From Sesamum alatum (Eukaryota; Streptophyta; Magnoliopsida; Lamiales; Pedaliaceae), in NCBI GenBank assembly GCA_034509735.1, contig JACGWO010000003.1, positions 5,022,001 to 5,086,000 on the forward strand: a DNA stretch of 64,000 bases, given 5' to 3'. This document shows, in pieces, positions 1 to 13,500 of this stretch (positions are counted from its first letter, which is position 1; each line of letters begins with the position of its first letter). The notes under the pieces were generated by a model that was not told where the DNA came from, made no database searches, and saw only the letters and a list, made by a program, of their open reading frames with translations. The position numbers were made by a program, and so were the translations under genes.

Positions 1-159
1 ACAGTCAAGTAAATGGGGCTATTCTCCAGATGCTACAGTGAATAAGGCCGACGGCGGCTGGAGCGGCCTGAGGGCAGCGGAGGTGGCGGTTAGTACTCAT
101 TACATTTTCAAATTAATTTCCTTTTATTTTTTGCAATAATAATAATAATAATTTGCTAT

Positions 160-578
160 GTTTTGCAAGAGACGTTCCAGAAGTTGCTGGAGGATCACCA
201 GTCTCAGGCTATGGCCGATCCTGGGGATCATCCGGCCGAATCGAAGGGCTCAGTGGCGCAGACCGAGCAAGATTTTGTGGCTGGCTGCGATCGGGGGCAA
301 GAACAAGGGTCGGGTATACGGTCTTGGTTCTGAGGCTCATGGCCTTAGTCAGACCTTTACCTCGCCATCACTACCGCCACCGACATCGCCAACGTCACCG
401 CCACCATCGAACTTGGAGGATCGCATGGTTCGGCTGGAGTCGATGATGGTCTACATGATGGGCATGATGAAGTCTTTGGAGACCAACAACTCCGTTGTCG
501 GCCCGTCACAGCCTCTGACAGAACCCCCCTCCTCCAAACAATGACGACATGGACCAAGACGAGGGGGATGAGGTGTAG
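160..578 (+). pseudogene. CACTA transposase C-terminal remnant (plant Ptta/En/Spm type)
   Basis: The reading frame contains GGKNKGRVYGLGSEAHG, a hallmark of the C-terminal part of plant Ptta/En/Spm transposases, followed by a proline/threonine-rich stretch and a short methionine-rich coiled segment (LEDRMVRLESMMVYMMGMMK). The preceding bases read TFQKLLEDHQSQAMADPGDH in another frame, and the last bases (about 538-578) read an acidic tail, DDMDQDEGDEV, then TAG, in a third. Two frame breaks, near 280 and near 525 (in a C-run), therefore inactivate it. It would bind the subterminal repeats downstream. The family assignment is good; the pseudogene status follows from the frame breaks. Confidence 0.72.
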
Positions 579-779
579 ATTTAGGATTTTTTTATATTTG
601 TAATTTTGAATAGTATTTTCGTTTAATATTTTTTTTTTCTGAAATTATGCATTTTTTGGTATTTCAATAATAACTATTTAACCAAATTCAAAAAAATTAT
701 CAATATTTAAATTTTATTATATAAATAATAATTATTATTATTATTATATAAACTAGAAAATTTTAATTAATCAATTGTT

Positions 780-1480
780 TAGGAACGGTCTTTTGTTCAG
801 TCACAGAATTCTAAAATATCAACGAAATCGTTCCAAAAAAGGACTGGTTGAATGATACGATCGTTCCTAAATCCATACAAAATGATCATTCCAAATAAGG
901 GAACAGTCGTTCCTAAACTTGGCCCAAATGCAATGACTACATATCATCATTAGTGTTCCAAACGGAATGCCAAAAATCGTGCCAAAGGCGTATTCCAAAT
1001 AAAGATTAAAAAACCATTCATACGTTCCTTAGCAAAGCAGGTCAAGGGGTGTTCCAGCTACCATTTCAAAATCTATAACCCAAACAAAAAGAATGCCATT
1101 CCAATGATTATTCCAGAGTCAGTGGAAAAAATGCATCTCCCATATGTTTATAATGATGCAAATAGAGTTCTACAGACCGTTCCAAATTATGTCAATCAAT
1201 AACATGTCAGCGTTCCAAATATTAACCGTGTGATCCAAATACACGAATTATATATTCATAGACACAAGCAAATCAGGAACGGTTTTTATATTGTAAGCCA
1301 AGAACCGTTCCAAAATAGGAACGGTTTATCTGTAATCGTTCCTAAATATTAGTAACGCCTCCAGTTTCAACGGATTTCTTACCGTTCCATGACCGTTCCT
1401 AAGCTCGGTCCAGGTTCATCCAGTGATCTTTTGACCGTTCTAAAAGAAAAAATAAAAAGTTACGCCCGTTGTAATTCTCG
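780..1480. repeat. CACTA subterminal repeat array
   Basis: Many degenerate copies of GGAACGGT/ACCGTTCC/CGTTCCTAAA in both orientations, spaced roughly 20-60 bases. The same array occurs, inverted, at 5115-5835. In known CACTA elements such arrays are the transposase binding platform. Confidence 0.75.
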
Positions 1481-1495
1481 TGTTTTTTTGTAGTG

Positions 1496-4400
1496 ATATG
1501 AAAATATGATTAGACAATATAATATGCATAAAGAAGATTTCCACTAAAATCTTTTTATCATTTAATTTTGTACATGATTATAACATCTATTGTAGGAATA
1601 GTTTTAACTTTTAAATTACTTATATAATATTTATACAACCAAAAGATTATATTAATTTTCTTTACTTTTTACAAACCAATATTTATAAAAGAAATATTAT
1701 TAAACTAATCAATATTTGAATTATGCTTCATGAATGAAATAAAATTTTATTTTTTTCCGCAAATCAGGAAAAAAATAAACAATAAGTTTTAATTTTTTTT
1801 ATTTTTAATTCTTATACTATCTATCACTAAAGTTGTTTATAATGTAATTTCCTTGTTATAATCTCCTTACTTTTTATTTTATGTTTTCATATTGGTAAAA
1901 AATAATCTAATTAATTGACTAACGGTATTTTGTGGAATGAATTCAATGGAATAAACATAAAAATCAATGGCTAATTTTATTAAGTTATAGTTGAATTAAA
2001 AATAAAAATGTAAAGAAATTGGATTAATTTTTATTGAAAATGATGTAGTAAAATTTCTTATAGACCAAAGTAACCAGGGCATACATTCCACAAACATAGA
2101 CTTATTTAATTCAAAAATAAGTTTTGAATAATATTATTATAATTTTTATAATTGATTATAAAAAAATTAATCATGAAATCATTTATGAAATAAATGATGT
2201 TCTAAGTTTGTTTTTCATAGATAATTGATCTTTCCTAAACATAAGTAAATTAATTTGAACATAAATTTGTTTATTTAAAATCCTTATCTCTAATTAAATT
2301 TTATTTTCATTGAACTTGCTATATTAAAACTCTATTTATTGGGTAGATATTATTTATTGCGACATAAAACTATATGTTCTATGCGATTTTGATCTTTTCG
2401 ATTATCATAGAAAAATTAAAAAATAAATAAAACATCTTAAATTACCTCTACTTTTATAATGTCTATTATAGAATTTAAATTATATTAAATTAATGGAAAA
2501 TTGTCCTCAAATATTGCTTCCCTTTCTTTGAGAGAAATGCTTCTTTGAATTTCTAAATTGTGTATATATAACTTCTCCTAATCATAGCCTATATGTTTAT
2601 CCTAGTTAGTGTTAAGATTTTCACTAATTTTATTTAATTAATTATTGATTATGAATAAAACTCTTAATTATAATTTATTTTTTTAGAATGCTATGTCAGT
2701 TCAACCATATAAGTAATTAACAACTAATTTATATATTTATAAAAGTACCAATCCCCTAAAGGTTTTTTTCTTTTTTGGTTTCCCTAAATAATCTTATCAT
2801 ATTAACTTTTTGGGGGCGATTATGTAAAATGTGCGTATTAATCCATATTAATTAGTTATCACATTGCAGTAATTATTATTTTTACATTATAACATCTACT
2901 CTTATTAATTATTGTTTAAATAATTATATCTAAATTTAATTCATTTACTGGAGTGAAAAATATTAATTACTTTTCGCATTGTATTTACTCTTATTCATTA
3001 TTGTTTAAATAATTATATATGATTTAGTTCATTTACTAGAGTGAAAAAATAACTCATAATAATATAATAGGATAAACTATCAACAAAAAAAAAGATATTG
3101 AAAGAACTTGTTTAAATTCGTTGATTCCTGAACATGTGGTGAAATGATAATTGAGAGCACATCAAAGGATGATTACAGCCACTCTATTGTGCTCAATTAA
3201 AATTCCTCACCTTTTTATGTTACAATGTTTGATACTTAATCATGTCAGATTGTCTCCTTTTTCAACATAATATATCTGTTACATGCCTTTGATCATCTAT
3301 TGATGATTTTATCATCCTATATATAACTTGGGATAGAAAAAAATAAAAATCAAATTAATTACGAAGTTTAAAATTATATATGAGGGTAAAGCTAGAAAGT
3401 AAAATAGAAAATCAAAATTTAAATAAAAAGAATACTATAAGAAATATATTGCAAAATACTTTAGCGATAGTTGACATAAGAAAATAAAATAAAATAACTA
3501 ATTATTAATTTTTTCAACTTGCCCAATCTAAAAAAAGAACAAAAACCCTGTTTAAAAGTAAAATAAATTTGAAATATGGCGTAATTTACAAGGTGGTTTT
3601 TTGTAACAAATATAAGGATGAAAAGTAAACTTTATCGAGAAAATTAATATAAAATCTAAAAGTTATCAAAATAAGTAAAACTATCAACCCTTTTATATAA
3701 ACTAGAAAGTATGGCATGCTATGCACATGTAAAAATATATGTAAGAGTTAAATATATCATTTGTAGTTAGCTATAAGGAAAATATTAAGTTAATAATATT
3801 ATTTATATTATTGTCATTAAAACGTTAGTATATATAATTATATTGATATAGTTATTTTAATTGATAAGAAAACTATTTAATATTATTATATTTCTCAAAA
3901 TTAAAATTTTGTATTTCGTATTCACTAATGATTATATTTCATTATCTCAAATCAACCCAATTAATACAAAAATAAAATAATAATTTTAAGCAATCCAATA
4001 TTTGAAATAACATTAATTGGTCAAAACTCCTTTCATTTGTTTTTACAAGAAATTTCAGTTTAATAAAATTGATCATTTTTATTTGTAGGTTCTATTGTGC
4101 TTATTTGCTATTTTTTTTATTTTTCTATATTATCTCTGTGTATGTTATACTTTTTCTTTTACTATTGTATCCTAAATGCTATTTATTTTAATTTATTGTC
4201 ATCGAATGATTTTGAATTAATTACTTAATAAAAATATAATTTGATTGGACCATAATATCAGTATTTGTACGATAAGGTCTTATTAATGTATGCTAATTAT
4301 ATATCAATATCAACTCTCAAATATTGTCAAAGTATTGTTTATATAGTTTATTAACTTCTAAATTTTAAAATATTCTTGCATACTACCTCTTATTCATATG

Positions 4401-5100
4401 CATTTAATCGGCATAATCTAATTATTATTCAATAATATATTGTGTTAGAACTTAATCTTTTATGTCATATTTATTGTTGTAATACTTTTATATGCTATTA
4501 ATATAAAAAGATAGATGTACAAATAATAATGCATATTCAAGATTATGTAATACTAAAAAAACCAAATAATAAGAGATTTCCACAACAGTTAAATTTTCAT
4601 TGCAACTTTAATTTTATAGTAAAATTAGTGCATTTATTTCATATGTCAATTTTTATTCTTAGTACTGATCATACTTTTTAACTTTTAATTTATTTTATAA
4701 ATTTATTCCTAAAAAAATATAATTCTCTTATTTATTTATTTGTGATCCTTTATTTCTAGTTTCAACATAATTAACTCATATTCTATTATTTTATTGTTCC
4801 TAAATTGATTCTCAAAATTTATTAATTTACTTAATATGAAAATATAATTTTATGATTATTTAGTCTGCAACTAATGTGTTACTATACAATCTTTTCTAAA
4901 AAAATTATTTTTAATTGCTATTGTTTTAATGTTTATTCATCATTGAACTTTTCTTATTGTTGTAATATAATTTATACTTCACATATATATTTTTCGTTTT
5001 TATATGAATATCTTTTTGTTTCTAAATATTTTTTAAATTGACAGATACCAATTATTAGTTATATTTTAAAAAAAAGAATTCAAAATAAATAAACTCTTTG
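1496..5100. other. AT-rich stretch without a recognisable gene
   Basis: About 3.6 kb, very AT-rich, with short poly-A/T runs and no long open frame on either strand. It lies between two CACTA ends that face each other. I see no terminal repeats, RNA gene or coding similarity in it. Confidence 0.6.
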
Positions 5101-5945
5101 AAAATACAAAAAAATGCAGGAATTGGAACGGGCTTAGGAACGTTCTTTTTTTTTCTTTTTACTTTGGAAAGGACAAAAGCTCACTGAATGAACCTGGACT
5201 AACCGTTTGGAAAGGTAATTGAACGGTGCACCGTCCGTTGTAGTAGAGGTGTTCCTAATATTTAGGAACGGTTACTGAGTGAACGTTCCTATTTTGGAAT
5301 TAGTTTTAACGCACAAGTTGAAAACCGTTCCTGTTATGTTTATCTCTGTCAATATATAATTTGTGTATTTGGAACACTCAGTTAATATTTTGAACGGTCA
5401 CATGTTATGTTATTGACATATTTTGGAACGGTCATTGCAACTCTATTTACGTCAAACTTAATGTTGTGAAAGATGCATTTTTTCACTGATTCTGGAATAC
5501 ACATGGGAACGGTTTCTTTTAAATCTGAGTGATAGCTATTGGAACGGCATATGAAACTCTATTTGAACCTAACTTTATAATGAACGTAGGAATGTAGTTG
5601 ATCTTTATTTGGAATACACTTTTTAACCGGGTTTAGGAATTGTATTTGGAGCGACAACGGTTATATATAGTCATTAAGTTTGGGCTAAAATTAGGAATGG
5701 TTCATCCGTCATTTGGAATGGTCCGTTTGGACGGTTTTAGGAATGATGGCCTTATTTGTGGGATCAACAATTCGAACGGTTCTCTCTATATTTTAGCTTT
5801 CCCTAACCGAGCAACAGACCGTTCCTAAATTATTTTTTTAATTAAATTTTTTTAATTATATAATTATGTTATGCAATACCAAAATATGCATAATTTCAAA
5901 AGCAAAATATATTAACAAAAATATTGTCCAATTTAATTATAAATA
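5101..5945 (-). mobile_element. Inverted CACTA end (fragment)
   Basis: Read on the minus strand, 5945 to 5101 follows the same order as about 635-1495: the ATTATGCAT...TTGGTAT block, AT-rich spacer, then the subterminal array beginning AGGAACGGTCTGTTG. Shared phrases such as AAATGCATCT and AACATGTGACCGTTC keep their order and spacing. The outer end is degraded (ATACAAAAAAATGCAGGAAT where an intact end would read CACTACAAAAAAA). Similarity fades after about 5945, so this is a truncated end, not a whole element. Confidence 0.75.
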
Positions 5946-7494
5946 ATTTATATATATCTAGGCGAGTGTGCATTGGAAGATTGAATAAGTCAAAGATACC
6001 GACTACAAATATTCATATTTACACACGAGGACAGGTGTAATATTTTGGCATTTAAAAAAATTATGATAAAAAATAGGTCATTCAAGTGAAATCATCAATG
6101 AAAAAGCTGGACATTAAAAAGTTTTTCAATAATAGACGACTGAAATATTTCTACACTTATATTTGTCAAGGTAAGGGATAATTTATACAAGGAAGCCTTA
6201 AAATATTCATTTTTAATCATTATTTTTAGATACCTATGTTTCTTTTGATAATATATGCTCTTTTGTTTGTTTATTTGTTAAATATTTACACATGGAGCAA
6301 AAGGTTCCAAGATTGGGATTTAATAAATTATCGACAAATTAAGGGCGAAGAAAACTCGACTCTTCCATCTATGCAAATGAGGGCCAAAGACTGGGAAAAT
6401 ATTAAATAAATTATTAGAAGATCTATTTATTTATTCAGTACTATTTGTGATGAATTTCAAATGTATTAGCAGTTTAAAGAAATTTAGCTTTATTTGTATC
6501 TTAATTATTGTAGGCTAAGCTTAATCTTTGTCTATTTTTTAATAATTCTAGGCTAAGCTTAATTTCATTGATCTTTTTAAATTACAATGCTAAAATCAAA
6601 TTATACTTTAGCAAATCTACTCATATGCTTTAACTATAAAATCAAATAAATGACTAGATAAATTATAATCAAATATTTAATGGAAAATTAAATCAATCTC
6701 TGCTCACAAGCAAATATATACTTACATGCTTCAAATATAGTTGATTTATGGTCTGAACTTCATCATTTTGATAACTAATCAATGTTGGTTTCTTGGTTAA
6801 TAGAGCGCAGGGGTGCGTCAATTCTTATTCTTTGCACACATTGAAGCAAGAATGGGATAAACAATTAAAAGCGTATATATTATTATGAATAAACTAGATT
6901 TGGATGTTGTTGCCAAGAGCACATACTTAAAGTAAGGATTATTGATGAATAAAATAAAGCACAAAATAAATTATTGCTGAGAAATTTAAAATGTCTTTAA
7001 CTACAGCCAAGGAAACATCAATTAAGTAGCTCATATCAAGGTATTGACACAATAAAAGATCAAATGTATAAAATGAACCGCGACTATACCCCACCAACAA
7101 TACTATAATATAAGCAATTTATGATCGAAGCAATTAAAAAAAATATAAAAATCTATAATTGTATGAATATTTTTCTAAATAATTAATGATTACTCATTCA
7201 AATCAAGGAAACTTATATGTTATATAATTTTATTAGAACTAATATACATAGATAGATTATTTTTGTTCAATTTTATAAGTACATATTTTTGAATATTTAT
7301 TATGATAGTCACGATTTAAATTGAAAATATTCCCCATGCTTTGCACGAGTTTTGTACTAGCATATATATAAAACATGATAAATCAAAGCACGAATTTTAT
7401 ACTAGTATATATATAAAACATGATAAATCATTCGCACTTCTATATTACATATAGATAGATATGAGAACTCCCATAAAAGATCTGGTTGAGAAAT
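5946..7494. other. AT-rich intergenic DNA downstream of the transporter gene
   Basis: No open frame or recognisable coding similarity. The only structure seen is the pair of short tandem repeats at 7340-7432. Confidence 0.5.
7340..7432. repeat. Two tandem ~46-bp copies, possible Helitron-like end
   Basis: Two near-identical copies in tandem, GCACGAGTTTTGTACTAG and GCACGAATTTTATACTAG, each followed by TATATATAAAACATGATAAA. The first is preceded by CCCCATGCTTTGCACG. The short hairpin-like stretch followed by CTAG resembles plant Helitron 3' ends, but the stem is imperfect and no matching 5' end was seen. Confidence 0.35.
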
Positions 7495-7500
7495 TTTATT
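7495..7500 (-). terminator. Candidate poly(A) signal AATAAA of the ABCG gene
   Basis: AATAAA on the minus strand, about 90 bases after the stop codon at 7591, in T-rich 3' flanking DNA. The position is right for a plant near-upstream element; the cleavage site itself is not defined. Confidence 0.5.
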
Positions 7501-7590
7501 GAGCTGCATAAGAATGATAAAGCTCCGTCCAGACTACAAAATCTGGAGTTTCCATGTGATGAGATGACCGAACCAACCTATTATTACACA

Positions 7591-10500
7591 TCATCTCCTC
7601 TGAAAGTTAAAGGATTTGATGGCAAAAGCAAAAATGAGAGCAAATAACAAACAAAATCCAACCAACATAAACCCTGCAATGCCAATGAAATCATGCCTGA
7701 ATCCGAAAACATTCTTGACTAATAGCCTCGTTGACATCAATTTAGTTCCATCCAAAACTTTTACAAGTCGATCACTGTCAGCATATTGAGAAGCCACCAG
7801 TCCATAGAGACTCCAAGCGATAGGGTTTGCCCAATAATACCATCTCCACCATATCGGAATTCTCTGCAGCAGCAGAAAAGAAGTGTGCATATCTTTCAGA
7901 GTGAGTAACCGTGACAGGACTTTTCATTATTAAAAAGGGTTAATTTCACTTAGACACCCTCTAAAAATATAAAATTACACTTTCTCCCAAAAAAATTTTA
8001 AAATTACACTTACACCTTCCTCCAAAAATTCACTATCTACACCTGACCCCTTTCCGTCAGATTTGGACGGGAAATACTTACGCTAGCGAAAAAAAATACA
8101 TAAATTTTCAACTTTACCCCTCATTCACAATTCCAATGTAATATTTTTATACTTATAAGGAAGTAATGTAATATATATAAAGTCAAAAGTGTAATAGTAA
8201 TAAAATATTGCTCCCAAATTATACCCATGGAATAGAAACATTACAGAAGTGTTAAATGAGGTATAAAATTCAAAATTTATGTAATTTTTTTGTTAACGTC
8301 AGCATTTTTCTTTGAAAACCTAATGGAAGGAGGTCAAGTGTAAACATAGAATTTTTGGAGGGGGTATAAGTAATTTTAAAACTGTTTGGGGGAAAGTATA
8401 ATTTCACATTTTCATAGAGACCCTAAAATTATAAAATTGTTCTCCTTTTCCCTCCTTTTACTTTCTTTATTTTACTTTTGCAACTTGAAATGGTTATTAT
8501 CTATGCTATTAACCTGGAAATTTGATGATACTTCAAAACCACCAAGGTGAAGTCCAAAAGAAAGCAGAAGAATAGTTTTAGTTTTGTTACCTTGTGAGGT
8601 ATCATGAAGCCACTGAAGAGATTCCAAAGCATATAGAAAGGGGCAGAAATAATGGCAGCGACGTTGTGGTTGGGCGTGACAGCAGTTGTCATCATGCCAT
8701 AAAAGGTGAAATACAACATAGTGAAGTACATAAAAAATGTGTACCACAGAAATTTAGAAGCAGCCCACTCAAAGGAGGCCAACGAGTAGAATATCGTGCA
8801 GTAAATTAGTGCCTGCACCAACACATAAGGAAACTCAATAGCAACCTGCACAAGGGAAGAGGTAATTATTAACCTGATGGAAAGCCAAGCAAACTAACCA
8901 GAGTGAGATTAAGCGGGAAAGTGCAGAAGCAACACCTGAGCAAGTGCAAATGGCAAAGCTGAATATGTTCCTGCTGCCCTTTCTCTATACGAAACAAATC
9001 TTTCAACAGAAACAACTGGTTGAACAGCAGTTGCATTGGTAATTCCAACGAACAGCACGGCAACATACATTGATCCCATGGCATTAAAAATGTCCTGCTG
9101 TGTGTCCCTATAAAGCATTAAAAGCATATAAATTTGGGGAAAATCCATGAAACATGGTAGATTGTATAAGCAAAACATCCAAGGAAGCCACTTTATAGTC
9201 TCTGCCACATAAAAGCTAAGAACCTGGATAAATACCACAAAGCAGCTTCTGAGATTTGATTCATTCTCATACATTAATATCAATGAGGTAAGAATAAGAT
9301 CCCAAATTTAACATCTCATAATAAATAAAAGATAGGAGTCCAATTATTTTACAAGGACCTATCCAGTTAGTGAGGACAAGTGTTATAAGTCAAAAGTCAC
9401 GATCTCTTGTGACGTGACAAGTCATCCACTACCACACTTTTAAGATCTTGGACCAGATTCTTAATGGACTTCCTTCAAGTTCTTGAACCATAGTTGTAGT
9501 GCATTTTCATTTCTTGGACTTACAATATTATATGCTTTCAAAATACTCTGAGTATATCTATTGCATGTCTGAACAATTCCTAGTACAGTTACTTCGAGCA
9601 GAAGTAAAATGTAAACATGCATCAGAGGTTCAAAACCCCAATTCGTGGAAGTAAAGCTAGCCACGTCTCAGGATGCAATCTGTCTCGTATGTTAACTCAA
9701 GCGCTCCATGTTATATTGAGTGGTACCTTAGAATTGTTACTGAATTAAAATGTTGTATGGAAAGAAGAATCCTCGTCACTTCAGTGGGTATAATTAAGTA
9801 TCAAGTCTTTCAGGCAAACATTTGTAAACATGTTTCAGTTAGTGTATTTGCTTAAATCTGATAAAATAATGCTGACGCCACTGAATTTGACAAACGGTAA
9901 CTTCTGGAACTCTCAAACCAACACACCGGGAACTGCTTGAAGACAAAGAAAGCAGCAAAATGTAACATAATAAGTGTCAAGCAAAACCTTTTGGAACCAA
10001 ATTCCCAACATATCGTTCCGAGCATCAGTGATATTATCACTGTGTAGAAGAAGCGAACTGCAGTGTATTGTGGGTTTCGCCAGTATGATAGGTGCTGCTT
10101 CCAGAGGCACGCAACAAATTGATCAAAATACGGCCGTGAATACTTTGTCGGAAAATTAAGGTCTTCTGAATCAGCGGCCGGTTTGCTTAGCCTCGCAACC
10201 AACTCTTCATTAAATCTGAAACATAAAAAGAGGCATATAATTTGTGAGAATTATGGCCACAACAGACAAGAAAAAAGCAATTTCAACTAGCAAATTTGTA
10301 TCCTTATGAACGTACTGAAAGAGGCTAGATTTTCTGTAAATTTCAGCAAAATCAACACCCAGGCGATTTTCTTCTGCTGATGATGTGACCTCTAACATCC
10401 ATGTAGCAGGATTATATCCAGGCCTTATCCTCGGTAATCCATCAATCCCCTGAAAACAGGATCAGAGAATATAAACTTGCATTGGCTGACTTCATGATAG

Positions 10501-13500
10501 GATATACCAGATTGGAATAGCAAATCTCAAATGTCAGACCTCAAAGTAGTCTATCAGTTTGCTAGACTTGGGACCAAGTGGACCAGCATAAATGAGCTCT
10601 CCTCCCCGTTTCATAAATAAAAGCTGCGGCACAAAGTGAGATGAATATATCATCAGGAACAAGTATGATTGGCGATAAAGACAACTATTATACAACAAGA
10701 GAACCTCCTATAATTCATAAACACTCTCTTAATTGCAGAATTGCATGCTAGCCGGTTTAGCTTACAGTCCACTATTTGTCCAAGTGCAACAATGAACAAT
10801 GTATTTACCTTTTTCCAATCTAGTAAAATAATATAGAATGGCATAGCAAATAAGAGCTTTGAAAATTATAGTAACATTAAAAATTGTCTCAAAACTAAGT
10901 TCAACAATAAAACAATTTGGTTTTTGCATTTTATTAAAGGAAAAATAATTTTGGGATAGATGGGAAATTAGATACTTGCAAAAAGATGTTGAAAGTCCGT
11001 CATACAACTCAGGCATCTTATGTTGTAACCAGATTACACATGAATATCTATGTATTATTAGTCTAGCGCATTCAGAATCAGCCAGTAACAGAGCTGATAC
11101 TAAGTCAGATATCTGGAGAGAAAGACAAGCACAACCTCATCGAAGGATTCAAAGATGTCAATGCTGGGCTGATGAATTGTGCAAACTATTGTTCTTCCAG
11201 TATTTACTATATTCCTCACAGTCCTCATGACAATGGCTGCTGCTCTAGCATCCAACCCTGAGGTGGGTTCATCCATAAACACTATAGAAGGGTTGGCTAC
11301 CAGTTCAACAGCAATAGTAAGGCGTTTTCTTTGCTCCGTTGATAGTCCATCAACTCCTGGTAGACCTACCAAAGCTCCTTTTAGAGGAATCAGCTCCACA
11401 AGTTCCATCACCTCATCGACAAATGCCTGAGAATGTGAACATCCATAAGTTACCTGATGTCAAGAATGTATAAACAGCAATCACAATTAAGTATACCTTT
11501 TGAGTTTGCAAGTCAATATCTGATGGTAACCGCAACCATGCAGAGAACAGAAGTGATTCGTGAACAGTTAAGCAGGGAGAATGAATATCATTTTGCTCAC
11601 AGTACCCTGATATTCTAGCAAAGGTCTCTTGTCTTTTAGGATAACCAGATATACTGATGGTTCCTTCAATAATACCACCAGTCTTTCTACCAGCTAATAC
11701 ATCCATAAGGGTGGTTTTTCCAGCCCCACTTACTCCGACTAATGCAGTGAGCACACCAGGCCTGAATGCTCCTGTGATATTATTCAATAACTTCAGTTTG
11801 TCCTCTGATATGCCTTGTTGCTTCAGTTCCTGAAATGATCAGTGCATAATGTATCATGTGGAAAAACATATTCCAGAAATCACGTTTAAGAATTCATAGA
11901 AGGTGTACAAACCAGGGGTACATCCACATAGTAACCGATATTGCTGAAAGACATAGAGACCTGCCGAAAAGGAAGCACCATGCCTCTTTGTTTAAAACTC
12001 TTTTCTGTGTAACAAAGTAAAACAAGGTAAATATATATAATGCTAGTTCCATCCAGACGTTGGAGACTAGGACTAGCACCAAAGAATGAATACAAATTGG
12101 TGTGCCTCTTCAGGACTTGCAAATAGAAACTAAGTAATCTTACTAGCAAACGAGCCTGAGTGCTGCAAAAAGTCTCTTAGCTGGATTACAACAGGTTCTC
12201 CTTTTCGCATCTTCTCCCTGTCTTCAAGCTCCACCTTAGAAACAATAGCTTGATGCTTCCCCAGAGCTTAAGGAGATTTCAAGATAAGAGAGAAAGAGGA
12301 AAAAGGAGATTTAGTTTCGTCTAATATATGATATATAATGGCTCTTCTAGGGTGGAAGACTTACGGTTCAGCTTCGAGAGGAACAGTGTAAAAAGGATAT
12401 TGAATAAGATGGTATAACCGATCAAAGCACCAACACCAATCCAGTACCAGTAACTTTCAGGGAACAAATTGCGAGCCTTTAGCAAGGCTTTGCCGAGTGA
12501 CTGAGTTGAGTTGTCCCCACTTGTCTACATCGATACGAAGTGTAACTTTCAGTAATTTACTTGACTCCACCATTAAGTTTCATATAATTGCGACTATGTA
12601 GTCTAACAAACTCTATCAGATTTAGAAGTTACATAAAGTTTCAAAAATTGAAATCAACATAATAGTCAGGTAAATAAAAAATATTTTCTAAGAACCAATA
12701 CATAAAAACTATTCTTGCTCCAGGATATCTCATATACTATTGAATAACAGGGAAAGTTCCAAAACATTACATATTGTTAATGACACAGGGGTCTAATTAA
12801 TCCAGTTAACCCATAACTACGCTTTTCTAAAGATGTGTAAACATTAGCACTACTTCATGAAACTATACAAATTCCATGGTGATTTATCTGACTGTAAATG
12901 TAAATAACCAAAGACAAATCAAATTTAGCGTGAATACACTTTGGTGGATGAACACAGGTACGTGAATCACTTTTATAAGCCCTTGTCTGACATAATATGT
13001 GAAAGAGGCCATGATATATTAACTGCAGTATATCCAATAACCCAGAAGCTTTCATCTGTCAAGATAGTTAATTCTGAAGGTTTTCTTAATTTAATCAAAC
13101 AGTATCTTAGCAAAAGAAAAGCAATTTCATCACAAAATAGATAATAAAGAAAATATTATGTGTACTTCTGCAACCAAGATTACCGTAAAATAATTAATTA
13201 AGGGTATTGCTTTTTCCTGTGCAGTGTCTAACAATATTCAGGAAATGTGATGACATACAGTGCCTCATTATTTGCTCTTCTGTTAAGTGGATGTCAAGTG
13301 CCACTTGGATTCTTGAGGACTCGTTGAGTGATATTATTGGATCACTAAGTGGTTGTTGAGCTTCCAGACCAAATGGAACTAATTCCTCATTTACCGAAAT
13401 ATCAATTTTCCATCATCTTGACCAGTTGACAAGAACTTTTTGCAAGCATGATCACTTCAAATTTTTGCCAATACACCATAGGATGTCTTTTTCCTGACCA

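Larger units (their letters stand above)
1..1495 (+). mobile_element. CACTA (En/Spm) transposon, right-hand part
   Basis: The right boundary is GTAGTG at 1490-1495, the reverse complement of the CACTAC that opens CACTA elements; read inward it continues as CACTACAAAAAAACACGAGA, a usual plant CACTA end. From about 780 to 1480 the DNA is full of short subterminal motifs (GGAACGGT and its complement ACCGTTCC), as expected for transposase binding sites. A decayed transposase tail lies inside (160-578). The left end is outside the window. The next three bases (ATA) would be one copy of the 3-bp target duplication, which cannot be checked here. Confidence 0.82.

Noticed and set aside
5640..5828. 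62-codon frame inside the inverted CACTA end
   Set aside because: Made of subterminal repeat sequence.
780..5835. One giant fold-back element with ~720-bp inverted repeats
   Set aside because: Considered, but the CACTAC end at 1495 is at the inner side of the left arm and the transposase tail is on its outer side, so these are two CACTA ends facing each other, not the outer arms of one element.
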